Shown here in pieces: positions 43,855 through 55,140 of a stretch of 64,000 nt of DNA. Source of the stretch: Ypsolopha sequella (lineage: Eukaryota > Arthropoda > Insecta > Lepidoptera > Ypsolophidae); contig OW203986.1 of the NCBI GenBank assembly GCA_934047225.1, positions 16,557,221 to 16,621,220 on the forward strand. The letters are read 5' to 3'. The notes beneath the pieces were generated by a model. The model saw only the letters and a list, made by a program, of their open reading frames with translations. It ran no database searches and had not been told where the DNA came from. A program made the position numbers and the translations under genes. Position 1 is the stretch's first letter. Each line of letters begins with the position of its first letter.

Positions 43855-45089
43855 CAAGGACAAGAGATTTTTTTAAAACTTCTTTAATGTTATTAAATGT
43901 AATTGGTTTGGCATTAGTAGAGTTGCCTAACTCAAGGAGGGTATTAATTAAACTCTTTATAATGTCATCATTTTTTAAAATCCCTTCAATTAATTGTTGT
44001 GTAGTAACTGTTTCATTTTTTTGTAATTTACTGTCAGTTTCCTTTTGTTCTGTTTTCTTGTTATTTTGGAATGAATTTTTTTTTTTCATTAAATTGTTCA
44101 ATAACTTTTTTTGGTTTATTAATTATTTCGGCTACTGAAGTCAGTTGTGGCCTAGGCTTTGGGAGAGCAGGAAATGAGTTGCTTTGTAAAATATTTGCCT
44201 AACTGCTTGTGTTTTTTTTATCTGCTATCTTTTTTTGTTTAATAGGACAATCTCTAGATATTGCTAGATGAGAGCCTCCACAGTTAACACATTTTATAAC
44301 ATCTTTACTTTCACATTTGGAGAAATGATGATCGGATGCACAGATGCTACACGTCTGAACACTTTTGCAGATCTTGGCACCATGGTTGAATTTAAAACAC
44401 TTGAAGCATTGCAACAAGGGTGCTACATACTCGTTAACTTGGAACCTGTATAGATCTAAGTAGACATATTTTGGTAAGATATTTGTGAGAAATGTCACGC
44501 TAATAGTTTGGTATGGTTTCAGTTCACCATTAACTCTGCGTTGAAACCTTCTAACACTGATTATTTCGGAGTCTGCTTGTAATTTTCTAAAAAGTTCCTC
44601 GTTAGAAATTGTAGTTGGTACATATTTTAAGACCCCAATTTTTTCAACAGCTCTTGCTGGTATGAATGTCTTGAAGCCATACTTTTCTTGAAAGTTCACA
44701 TTTTTTAAGAAGTTGTTGGCGTTATTTGCCTGGGTAAATATAACTGCTATTTTGTTTGCATTTACTCTGTGCATTAGATGTACGCCCTTTATTTCACTTT
44801 GAAGTAAAGTGTTTAATAAAGAGGGGTTTTTGTTACCCAGCTTCTCTCCCTCCTTGGTACTTTCCAGGTAAACTACAAATTCGGTATTTACCGAGTTTTC
44901 TGCAAAAACTCTCTTGTATCCTGGTTTAATAAAAGGTTTGTACATACAGTTGTCCAGTAAAGTTGTAGTATTATTGAGAGGTGTCTCTGCATCATTGTCC
45001 TCCCTGCCTCTCTTTGTACCGGTATGGGTAACGCTATCGTCCGGTGGTTTTTTACCCCCAGGGGGATCATCCCCTTGAGGGATATTCAT
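43847..45089 (-). pseudogene. LINE A ORF1 (zinc-knuckle nucleic-acid binding), frameshifted
   Basis: ATG 45089. Its centre matches ORF1 of LINE B. Three CCHC-type knuckles: CFKCFKFNHGAKIC, CSICASDHHFSKC and CVNCGGSHLAISRDC. It stops early after 'KKNTSS'; the last about 80 codons (43847-44101) continue in another frame. ORF1 products coat LINE RNA. Confidence 0.8.
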
Positions 45090-45230
45090 TTTATCTAACA
45101 CTATATACACTAAGTAAAGTTTTTACACTATTTACAAAGAAATATTTACAGTTTTTCACAATAAAATTACTTATTGAAAATTTAGTTTAAAAAAATGCGC
45201 CTTTGCTTTTTGAAAGCCCGCCAAAAAGTC

Positions 45231-45242
45231 TTATATAACCTC
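45231..45242 (-). repeat. 12-bp target copy 2, between LINE B and LINE A
   Basis: Minus-strand GAGGTTATATAA lies between the 15-nt poly(A) of LINE B (45243-45257) and the first bases of LINE A. Confidence 0.8.
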
Positions 45243-45346
45243 TTTTTTTTTTTTTTTATTAATATTTTAACGGCTCTGGATTCTTGTCCTTTTGAGCCCG
45301 TAGTTATTGTTTTCTTTTTTCTTCTATCACTTTCACATCAATTTTA

Positions 45347-47110
45347 TCAAAGTTTATTTACAGTGTTAATAATAAATTTGTACAGGGGTGTAAAGTATTT
45401 TGGATCGGCCAAAAGATCTTGTAGGAGGCGCGTTGTTGTTGCCGAGGAACTTAAAAGTTCCTTGGTTGTAGCAGATTCACAAATATCATCGAGTTCTGTC
45501 ACAAGAATTAGTCTGTGAATGCCAAACTGTTGACATTTGAATACTAGGTGGCTCAAATCAGCGTTTTCCTCATCGCAGTAAATGCATTTGGAGTCTTCAA
45601 CCAGTTTAAGTCTGAATAGGTGAGTACGGGTTTGGCAATGACCGAATCGCATTCTGTTTAGAGTCGTGACATATTTTCTGGAATTCACTGCCTTGTTTCT
45701 GTGGTACCAAGGTTGGGCGGGCGGGTTTTTTTTGGATCTCAGCGTACCATTTCCCTTTTTCTTTGCTTACTTCTTTCCAATAATTAACCCATAATGATTT
45801 CAGGTTCTCTGTCAATTGAGTGTGGAAGTCAGTAAATGGTATCTTAAGGTCCATGGAGTGGTCTTCATCGCAAGGATTTTTAGCTGTTTTATCAGCGATT
45901 TCGTTTCCGGTGATACCCTTATGAGAAGGTACCCACATGAGACTTATACTCTTACCACTAATTTTTAAATTATATATTACATTTCTTATGCTATAGATCA
46001 AATAATTGAGGTTATATTGAAATGGGTGACTTTCTAATGCCAATAATACACTTAAAGAGTCAGAAAAGATCATGACATTGGAATGGTCAATATTTTCAGT
46101 ATGTACAAGTGCTTGGTAGATCGCATAACTTTCAGCTGTAAATATACTGCAATTCTTATCAATCTTAAAACATTTAGTTAGCTTTTGTTGGGGGTCATAA
46201 AAAGCTGAAGTTACACTATCATCCGACTTTGAACCATCAGTATACAGTGAATATAATTGGTTTTCTGATAAGAATTCCAGTAAATCATTTTGGTTTTGGA
46301 TAGTGTTCTTATGTACAGTGATATTATTAATTAGTATGTTAAAATGATCAGCCTTATAAATTGGCCAAATGTAATTTTTATACATATTTACAGTTATTGA
46401 TTTGAGGTGAATTATAATTCTTAATAGTTCAGGCACATGACCAGATAATAGTTGTGTGCTATTTATATATGAACCCAAGTTGTTTGTTAATATATTCTGT
46501 TGTGGAATTATTCTATCTAAAACACATCTATATTCTGAGGATAATAATTTAAGACAAAATCTCTCAGCTATCTGCAAGCGTCTGAAATGTAGAGGAGGAA
46601 TGCAAGTCTCACACTGCATGGCGTTTATTGGTGTTGAACACATGGCACCTGTTATAATTCTTAAAGCTTTATTCTGTATGATTTCTAATTTGCGTAGCAG
46701 TGAGAGATTTGCATTCATATACGCCAGTGAACTATAATCAAAGTGACTACGTACTATACTCTTATACAGCATTGATAAAATTTTTGGATCAGAACCCCAA
46801 TGTACCCCAGCCAATGACCGTAGTATATTCAGGCCTTTTGAAGCATTTTGTATAATGTGGTTTACATGGTCATGAAATGACAATTTTTTGTCCAGCCAAA
46901 CACCTAAAAATTTCTTTTCATGTAGCCATGGCAAAGGTTTTCCATCATATTTTAAAGAATATTTGTCTTCATCATTATATTTCTTAGAAAATATCATTGC
47001 ACCACTTTTGTCAGCATTGATATTAAGTTTAAGTTTATTAGAATAGTAGTTGTGAACCTGTACAAGCGCATTGTTCAGATTATTTACAGCTACATTTACA
47101 TTTGTATTTA
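45347..47110 (-). pseudogene. LINE B ORF2 3' part: RT thumb, RNase H, zinc motif
   Basis: Resumes after the insertion with 'INTNVNVAVNNLNNAL'. It has EKKFLGVWLDKKL, LAGVHWGSDPKILSMLYKSI, YTDGSKSDD, SIFTAESYAIYQALVH, IFSDSLSV and MWVPSHKGITGNEIADK (RNase H Asp-Glu-Asp-Asp set), then a frameshift at about 45690 and the CIYCDEENADLSHLVFKC motif. It ends 'FIINTVNKL'. Confidence 0.85.
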
Positions 47111-47395
47111 TATATAGCTTCACAGCCGTTCTCGGCCACAGCGACAGCTTCTTAACTCCTGTCAAGTTTGAGAGCTAAACTGTCCAGCTCTCTGATGTGC
47201 TCTCAAGTGACTCGCGTAACCAATTTTTGCATTAAATGTACGCCCACATAGGGCGCACGTCAGCACACCATTCATGAAATTGTAAGCGATGTTCGCAGGT
47301 GGCCGAGACTTAAGGTCGTCCCTTTTTCGGTCTAAATCGGACCTTCGTTCTTGTTCAAAGTCGACCACGTTTTAAAGATGCGGAGGCAGCCGTAC
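47111..47395 (-). mobile_element. RTE-like LINE 3' fragment inside LINE B
   Basis: About 285 bases break LINE B directly after 'FADDLLIYT'. A frame inside encodes 'FEQERRSDLDRKRDDLKSRP' and a C2H2 finger, LTCALCGRTFNAKIGYASHL-RAH. This resembles the finger found at the C-terminus of many invertebrate RTE-type ORFs. Short TATATA words flank both sides, a likely target duplication. Confidence 0.5.
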
Positions 47396-49420
47396 AGTAT
47401 ATATTAACAAGTCATCTGCAAATTGCAGAAATTTTATGTCTTTTCCGGTCAAATACTTATTGATTTGACAAGTGTATAAGTTATAAAGTAAGGGAGAGAT
47501 AGTAGCACCCTGCATTGTACCTTTATATACAAATCTAGGGCCATGTATGATGTCATTGTATTTGAGATACATGCTTCTTTCATACAAAAAGTTAAATACC
47601 CATTTACAGACTTTACCCGGTATTTTCAGATCACTCAAAATCTCAGTGAGGACAGTTGGATTGACATTGTCAAAAGCACCTTGCACATCCAAAAAGGCAC
47701 AAATTGTTGAAGAATGACTGAAAAAAGAATTCTTTATGTCTGAGACGAGTGATGTGAAGTTTTCTGTGGCACACCTCCCTTTGCGAAAACCAAATTGTTG
47801 CTCAGGTAATAAGTTATTTGATTCTATATACCAATCTAGTCGGACTTTCAACATGTATTCAAAAATCTTACCTACACATGATGATAATGATATAGGTCTG
47901 TAGGAATTGTAGTCATTGACAGGTTTATCTTGTTTTAGGATAGGAATAACACATTGAGTTTTCCAACTGGTTGGTATCGTTTGGGTGTCCCATAGTAAAT
48001 TAAAGATCTGTAAAAGGGTTTTTTGTGCATCTGGGTGGAGATTTCTGATCAGTTTATACGAGATGTCATCAAGGCCAGGAGTAGTATCTTTCCTAGATTT
48101 AATTGCTCCTAGAAATTCCTGCCAAGTGAATGATTCAGAAAGAAAACGGCTCCTTATACTTCCGGGTTTATTAAAAAAATGTTCTAATAATATTTTATCT
48201 GTTTCTTTTTCAGGTGGGGACGTTGGTGCATATTTGTCCAAGAAGGCTGGTATCCAATCATCATTTTTGGAAGATTTAAATGCAGCAACCCGTTTAAATT
48301 TTCTAATATAATTCCATATAGTACTGACTGGTGTGTATCTATTAAACGATTCACATAGCTTTACCCATCCACTTTTCTTTTTTTCCGAAAGAAGACGTTT
48401 TTTCATTGCATCAATTCGTTTATATGCTATATAATTTTCAAGACTTGAATCTGATTTAAATAGATTTAGAGCATCTTTACTTTTTTTAACAGCTTCTAAG
48501 CAATCACTGTCCCACCAAGGAACAGGTTTTTTTCTATAAATATTTTTAGCTAGAGATGGTTTTGTTTTTGGGATACATATGTCTTTGATTTTAGAAAGGG
48601 ATTCACAGAAAAGTTCATAAGTATTTAGTGGATTTTCAAAGTTAATGGTGAAATTTTTAAAAGTTTTTTCTGATTCAGATTTAAATAACGACCAATCAGC
48701 TTTATTATAGCAGTAGCGTTCAGATGGCGTCCCAGTCTCGTACTTTTGTATCGAAGTCTGTATGTCTATAATAGTGGGAAAATGATAACTTCCCATACAG
48801 TCATCGTGTACTTTCCATTGACACAATGGAGCAACAGATGGACTAATACAACTTATGTCTATAGCTGAAGGATTGTGATTATGCCTCCCCACTGTTGTTG
48901 GAGAGCCAGTGTTTAATATGCATAGATCTATTTCATCCAATAAGTTAAACACATCAGTACCTCTCGATTTTGTTGTCTGACAGCCAAACGCAACATGATG
49001 TGCATTTAGGTCACCCGACAATAATGTAGGTTTGGGTAGACTATTTATTATTTGTCTTAGTTTTCTGCATTTAAATCGACCATGTCCAGGAGGAGCATAA
49101 ACACATAAAATGGACAGATTACCAACATCGGTAGACAAAGTTATTGCAACAGACTGTAAATATTCATAAAATGGTGTTTGGACAACAGAAAATTTCAAAG
49201 AGTCTTTTATCAGGATTGCTACACCATGAAGACCTTTACTACCATTTTGATTGATTAAATTATAACCTGAAATGTAAAAAGTGCTGTTTTCTTTCAACCT
49301 TGTTTCATTGAGTAAACAAATGTCTATGTCATTTTTATGCAAAAATTGTATGAGGAGTGGTTTTTTTCGTATAACACTTTCGATATTGAATTGTGCAACT
49401 CTAATATATAACTTATCCAT
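47396..49420 (-). pseudogene. LINE B ORF2 5' part: endonuclease and RT
   Basis: ATG 49420. Endonuclease: AQFNIESVIRKKPLLIQFLH, LLNETRLK, LLSGDLNAHHVAFGC, SAIDISCISP and HDDCMGSYHFP. RT: IPILKQDKPVNDYNSYRPIS, QQFGFRKGRCATEN, AFLDVQGAFDNVN, KGTMQGATISPLLYN and FADDLLIYT with both catalytic Asp. It then runs into the RTE-like insertion and stops. Confidence 0.88.
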
Positions 49421-50651
49421 TTTTTAAAGTATCTGATAAAATTTCTTTTATCACCGATAAAGTGATTGGCCTATTGCTATTTCCAATTGTGACCAGTGCT
49501 GCAACCAATCCCTGCAGAATTGTTTCATTTTCCAGAATTTTTGTAACGAAATCATCTTTTTGTTCATTTTCCTTAGTAGATATTTTTTCCTTTGCTATTG
49601 TATTTTCTTTTATTTTCATGTCATTTTTTTTGGGTACTACTTTCGACACTGTTTTTTGTATATTTTTCTGTGAATTATTTTCTAGTGGTGTGTGGACATT
49701 TTTTAGTGGTGGAAAGTCTTTTTTGTAATTTTTTAATAAATTTTCAGGTTTTGGGCTGGCCAAAGCATGGGCATAGTTATTTTTGTTTCGTTTTTCTTGG
49801 ATTTTGGTAATTTTTATAGGGCAATCCCTCGAGACGGCTAAATGGGCTCCTCCACAATTAATACATTTTACAGTCGCTTCTTTTGAGCAACAGGTGAAAT
49901 GATGCTCTCCTGCACAAATGGAACATGTTTGTAATGATTTACAATATTTAGCACCATGATTAAACTTAAAGCATTTGAAGCATTGCATCAGCGGTGCATT
50001 ATATTCAAATACTTTAAATCGGAAAATGTCCAGGTATACTGAGTCTGGTAATACATTGCTTAGAAAGGTTACACTAACAGAGCCATATGGCACTATGGCT
50101 CCATTTACCTTCCTTGTAAAACGCCTTACTCCGACAATCTCATAGTCCGATGTCAATTTTTTAAAAAGTTCCTCATTACTAATATTAGTCGGGACAAATC
50201 TCAATACGCCTATCACTTCTACCTGTGAGGCAGGTATATAAGCCCTCATGTAGTATTTGTTCAAAAAGTCATTGTTCACTAAAAAGTTGTTGGCATTGTT
50301 GCACTGCGAAAATGTTACACCAATTTTTTTCGCTGTAATTCTTCTCACTTCCTTGACTCCCTTGATATCATTTTTGAAGAGGCTAGTTGTCATCAAAGGA
50401 TTCTTGTTTCCCAACTTTTCATCATCCTTGGTACTTTCAACAAAGACTGTATACTCCGTACTCACCTGGTTTTCCGGGAAAATTCTAGTATAACCGGGTT
50501 TTAAATATGGTTTATAAATTATTGAGTCCTCGGTATTGTCTAAGAGAATCACTCTTTTATCAACGCTGTTGTCTTCTCGCCCCCTTTTTAGGCATGGGGG
50601 AGATGAGTCACTTATTTTTCCAGGGGCCTCAGCCCCCGGAGGGTCTTTCAT
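49413..50651 (-). CDS. LINE B ORF1, zinc-knuckle protein, intact
   Basis: ATG 50651; about 412 codons, uninterrupted. An N-terminal acidic/basic part is followed by a 'YKPYLKPGYTRIF' domain, then three knuckles (CFKCFKFNHGAKYC, CSICAGEHHFTCC, CINCGGAHLAVSRDC) and a Lys-rich, Asn-rich tail. Its stop overlaps the ORF2 start by 8 bases. Likely RNA-binding gag-like role. Confidence 0.85.
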   Translation of the reverse strand: MKDPPGAEAPGKISDSSPPCLKRGREDNSVDKRVILLDNTEDSIIYKPYLKPGYTRIFPENQVSTEYTVFVESTKDDEKLGNKNPLMTTSLFKNDIKGVKEVRRITAKKIGVTFSQCNNANNFLVNNDFLNKYYMRAYIPASQVEVIGVLRFVPTNISNEELFKKLTSDYEIVGVRRFTRKVNGAIVPYGSVSVTFLSNVLPDSVYLDIFRFKVFEYNAPLMQCFKCFKFNHGAKYCKSLQTCSICAGEHHFTCCSKEATVKCINCGGAHLAVSRDCPIKITKIQEKRNKNNYAHALASPKPENLLKNYKKDFPPLKNVHTPLENNSQKNIQKTVSKVVPKKNDMKIKENTIAKEKISTKENEQKDDFVTKILENETILQGLVAALVTIGNSNRPITLSVIKEILSDTLKNG

Positions 50652-50789
50652 TTTAACCACTTATTTATGCTATTTATAAGATTTTTACACTATTTACAAG
50701 AAGAAACAAGTTGTTTTTCATATCAAAATTACTATTTGAAAAAGCTCTTTGAAAATTCCCGCCTATTACTTCAAAAGCCCGCCAAAAAC

Positions 50790-50801
50790 TTATATAACCT
50801 C
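50790..50801 (-). repeat. 12-bp target copy 1, before LINE B
   Basis: Minus-strand GAGGTTATATAA. With both LINEs removed the flanks would join as '...AAAGTTTC GAGGTTATATAA AATCATC...', which would be the original site. Confidence 0.8.
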
Positions 50802-52799
50802 GAAACTTTAGTGTTGCCATTTTTTTTTTTTTTTTTTTCCGCGAATAGTACCCCATATGAGGGGAAATAGTACGCAAATGAAATAAATAAAGTTGATATT
50901 GGACTCGATTCGGTTAAACACCCCACTAAAACATAACCTAACCAAAAAGCGATTAAAATTAGTTAAGTTTTTTTTGTGTTCAATTCGGTTTTGTCAACGA
51001 ACTAAATTTGGGTGCCCGTTTATTTGATTTTGCGAGGATTAAATTGAATACACAGATTACTAAAAATAACGAACGTTATTGGTTTTTAAAGCGGTCCACA
51101 GACCACAAAATGTTATAACGTAATAATTGCTGCGTTTAGTTTGAAGTCGGGCGAAGCCCGCCTAACTCTGACAGCAGGTTAGCATGTTCAATTACAACGC
51201 GTGCAAAAGAGATAGCATGTAGTCCGTCCGACGTCGCGTCGTTTGACGATCAAACTGAACGCAGCCCTTTATAATTATAACCTAGAATTATGTGATTGTG
51301 TTGTGAGTCGAAAAGACAACAACTTTGCAGTCGAACGAAAAAGCAACCAAGCTCAGAATAAATAGGAGAGCAATCAAAGAAATAACTAATTAAAGCCACG
51401 GAGTGGAGAAGAGCTAATAAATGCGGATAAAATTGTTGTAGAAGTCGCATAAAAGAAAAAATTGTCGAGGTTATGTTCTGATCAAATCAGATGAAAAAAG
51501 TGCTTACAGGCTCACAGGTTAGTTTCTTATCCACTATGATGTCTTGAATGAACCTAAATATTTGTTTCAAGTAGGTAATAAAATATTACAACAAAGTATT
51601 TATACACCTTTTTCTTGTTTCAGAAAATAAACCTTTTGCCAAGTTTTTTACACGTATCCAAGTACCTATATTTTTGAAGAGTTACCATTGGCTAAGGAAC
51701 AACAAGCTCGCTTCGAGAACAGTAGTCAAAGAAAACATAATCATCCATTGAAACGCCAAGCAGTTCAAAGTCATGTTGACAGTGTATATAATGAAATGAA
51801 GTGAGCACAATTGAGTGAGGGCATTGTTAATTTTCCTCACGTTATAGCTCTAATGATTACTTACTACTCATAAGAGTTTGGTGTCCTATTTTTCAGAAGC
51901 GTTTAGGGTTCCTGTCAACGTTTAATCTGGTAGTATATGGGCAGATCAGGGATTCAACATTTTAGATTTATTTACATTATATTTTAAGTATCTACATTAA
52001 GGTAGCGTTCCTAAATACTGGGGTAAAGGTAAAAATGAACTGTCACCCGTTCCACAACCACCCGAGTGAAAACGAAAAGCACGAAGTTGTTCAATAAACC
52101 TTGTCAGAAATGTAAAATTCTCTTTGACAGTTAATTTTTACATTTACCCGGATGTTTAGAAACGCAACGCATATTAGATATAACAGTCTACATTTCTAAA
52201 ATCTCAAATTCCCTGTGGTGCAAGGTTAGACCATAAGCTAGTAAGAGAGTTAATTTAGAACACATGTTTTGGCTATTAAAAACTTATAAAATATAAAAAA
52301 AATTGTTAAGTACTTACTCCATATTTTATTAGCTGTCTAAAATATTTTTTGTTTATTGTATATATTGCTAGTTTTAGGAGAACATGATGTAAAAATAAAA
52401 TAACATTTGTAATACATACTTATTGTTTTAATTTGCCATAAACTTTTTACATCTTTTTCTAAATGAGAAGAATAAAAAACATCAAATTTTGAAACAATAT
52501 TTGCAATAATTAATATTTGTCTCTATATACATCATATCACCCCTATTCTGATTAGTTCTAAATAATTAAATTACAGTACTCTCTACTTTTCCAGATGTAC
52601 AGAACGACTGGCTCTGTATTTAGCAGTACAACGATATGAATCCCCCAGAGGGTGTCAGATGTGTTTTCGAGTATAAACTGTGAAATCCAAGTCGTAGTCC
52701 ACACTCGTACATCCATGTTTTACCATTGATTAGTATGTCCCAGCATGATGGTTGGTGAGCTCTATTGCTGTACTTCAGGCACAAAATGGACCCACACCT
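50802..52799. other. Intergenic sequence
   Basis: Poly(T) at 50820-50838. A 57-codon plus-strand frame near 51630-51803 after 'ttgtttcag' has an exon-like look, but I do not recognise it. The rest is AT-rich. Confidence 0.4.
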
Positions 52800-53043
52800 T
52801 AATGTGCAGACCCGACCGAGTGCTCAAACCACATTAGACCACAGGCGGTCATTTGGTAGTAATTAATGACTATGATTCCTTTTCGACATTCACTTTCTTA
52901 GGGTATGGTACCATTACAGGAGTAATTTCAGACTTTTTTGCAACATGTGGACATTTCACTTCAGTAACTTCTCGGTTGACCAGCAGGCCATCAGGAGAAG
53001 CATTCAAAAACAGCCCAGCTTTGTCTTGTTCATAGTGCAGTAT
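52800..53043 (-). pseudogene. YqaJ-type nuclease gene fragment
   Basis: Minus-strand frame at 53043-52870: ILHYEQDKAGLFLNASPDGL, then VNREVTEVKCPHVAKK. 'ASPDGL' followed by 'EVKCP' is the metal-binding core of the YqaJ/lambda-exonuclease family (Asp, then Glu-x-Lys). A second frame just downstream reads VINYYQMTACGLMWFE, like the later '(Y)YYQ' motif, out of frame. Relatives are common in invertebrate genomes, often multicopy and repeat-associated. Here it is broken by stops and frameshifts. Confidence 0.5.
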
Positions 53044-54924
53044 CCGGTGTTTATGTAGGCGTCACCATTTATTTCAAGACATCTGAAAGTCATCTTCGCT
53101 ATGTTACATGCAAAAGCATGACTTGAATTGTAGTTCTACTCTGCTTCGGTTTTTTATTCCATAAGGGGTGGTAGCAGCAGGTACCTCTTGTCTCCTGGAA
53201 TAAGTATTTTGAAAATAAGTTTGCAAACGCCACAAAAATATACCTACCTAATTATAGGAAACAATTTAATCAGAATAAGTAGGAAGGACTCTTATATACG
53301 TATATGTACCTATGTATATGTTTATGGGGGGCGATGGGGGGGGGAGGGGAGTATAAGCCCCCCCCTAAGGGGGGGGGGTACCGGAAATCAATAGTTATTT
53401 TTTTATATTTTTTTTTCAAAATTAAAAGGTTATTTTATGTTTTATGTAGGATAAAATAACTTGAATATTAAGTATACGTATAGTGGGAGGGGGATCACTG
53501 GGGAGAGGGTGTAATGAAACTAGTTTCTTGAAAAAAAAAAAAATAAAAACTGAACATAACCTAACTTTAAAGACCCAATATGACTTCTGCAATTGCTTCG
53601 GCGTTGCGGAAAGTGCAGCCCCTTCGCCCTTGCGTAACAAAGCACAGTCACCCATGCTCACCTTCGCAGCTTCGGCTTGTTGGTCGCCTTCGGCGACCAG
53701 CCTCAGCCGCTACGGCTCGCACGGGTGCCTATGCTTTGTTACAGCAGGCGAGGGCTGCCCTTCCTCCACGCCTACGGCTTTTTATATACACTCTAGGGGT
53801 AGTACCCACAAGACTGTATAGAGTCGGGGTGCTCTGATTCGGTTTTGGAACTTATTCAACCTATTTTTTGCATGGAGTCGGGTGCTCTGATTCAAATCAC
53901 GAAGAAAACAAAATGTCTGCATTGTTTTTTTTTTATATCCTGGATACTAGTCCTTTGAGCCAATTTTTAGCGAAATACAACAAAAAAAAATTTTATTACG
54001 TCAATTTTAATGCGTCACTCACAGCAGTTTCGGAACACAACCAAAAAAAAAAAAATGAAGTCATAAAATCAATTAAAATTGAACCTTAAGACAATTTTTG
54101 AGGTTATTTTACGAAAGTTGAAATTTTTTTTGAGATAACTATTGATTTCCGGTAACTGAAATTTCGTGAGATTAATAACAATAACAAGAGCTATTCTGGA
54201 AAAAAAAATGAAGGTACCTTTGTATGTATACTCGTATAAGAGACGAGCCAATAAGTATCTTGATTTATTTAGGAAAAATAGATTGGGGTGTACAAACAGT
54301 ACAAAGCCACTTAGAAAAAACAAGACAAGACATATAATTTTTAGTGCCACCTTTGGTAAACTCTGGGCGGAAAATGCTAGTTTTAACAGTACCATTTACC
54401 TTTTTTCTACATCTGCTAAGGCCAACACGACATTTTCCTCCATTCTTACCTCAAAAACGATCAGAAAACATTCTAAATGAACTTGTTAAAATTTAATCGT
54501 CACGAAATATGTCTCAACTAAAATTTGTCCATTTTTAGTTTGACGTTTCTAAAATTTGACAGTTAGATGGTCACTTCGAATTGCAAAATTGTGTTTTGGT
54601 CTTAATTTAATTCAAACTAACTAAAATTAGTTTGCTCCTGTCAAAATAGGTTAGGTTGTGTTTTACCGAATAGCAAAAGTAATTTGACACATCTTAACTT
54701 AATTTTAGTTAAGTTAAGTCGTATTTGTGCACATTCGAATCGATACCATTGGATCTGCTCACAGATTTCCCAACAAACCAGAGTTACTCAATTTATGGAT
54801 TGTAGCTAATGGAAGAACTGGCTGGGTACCTAAAAAGAGTTGTTATAATGTTGCACTCCACCATATAGTAAATTTCGTTTTCCATACTCAGTCATCACAT
54901 TTTCTTTCTCCAATTTGCACAGAT
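53044..54924. other. Intergenic, with G-rich and hairpin sequences
   Basis: 53327-53382 has several long G and C runs. 53614-53759 is an imperfect inverted repeat (gtaacaaagca and tgctttgttac) with an inner perfect hairpin TGGTCGCC-TTC-GGCGACCA at 53681-53699. GTCGGGGTGCTCTGATTC-type words repeat at 53822 and 53877. No gene. Confidence 0.45.
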
Positions 54925-55140
54925 TAAATTATGTTAAGGTGTGTTAATTCGAAAACTATTTCAAGATTTTGGTTTTATAAGCCCTATTTAAGAACTTGTA
55001 TATATGAATATTTTTACGAAAAAGCTGCAACTTCCATTTGCCTTCGTGGGACGTCACATAAGACATAGCTGTTTAGAAATGTGTCCTTTGCTATCAAGAT
55101 AAATTTATAATAATCTGTTTCCAACTAATTTGACAGATGA
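54925..55140 (+). repeat. Dispersed repeat, copy 2 ('aaggtgtgttaattcgaaaa')
   Basis: Aligns in order with 25001-25250. Confidence 0.55.

Larger units (their letters stand above)
31586..45230 (-). mobile_element. LINE A: I-group retrotransposon, split by two insertions
   Basis: Minus strand, 5' end near 45230 (ACTTTTTGGCGGGCTTT) and a 22-nt poly(A) tail at 31586-31607. Order: ORF1 with zinc knuckles (45089-43847, frameshifted), endonuclease (43854-42739), reverse transcriptase (42490-40950), RNase H and C-terminal zinc motif (36086-35870 plus 32341-31725). It is interrupted by the BEL/Pao complex in the RNase H domain after 'FTDGSKT' and by a Daphne-like LINE later in the same domain. The gag-like ORF1, AP-type endonuclease, RT and RNase H together place it in the I group. 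Dead: several frameshifts. Confidence 0.85.
45243..50789 (-). mobile_element. LINE B: I-group retrotransposon, 5.5 kb
   Basis: Nearly full length on the minus strand: 5' GTTTTTGGCGGGC at 50789, ORF1, ORF2 (overlapping by 8 bases, ATGGATAA), RNase H, 3' poly(A). It is flanked by GAGGTTATATAA on both sides. Inactivated by an insertion of about 285 bp next to the RT catalytic box and a frameshift near 45690. A close relative of LINE A. Confidence 0.88.
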
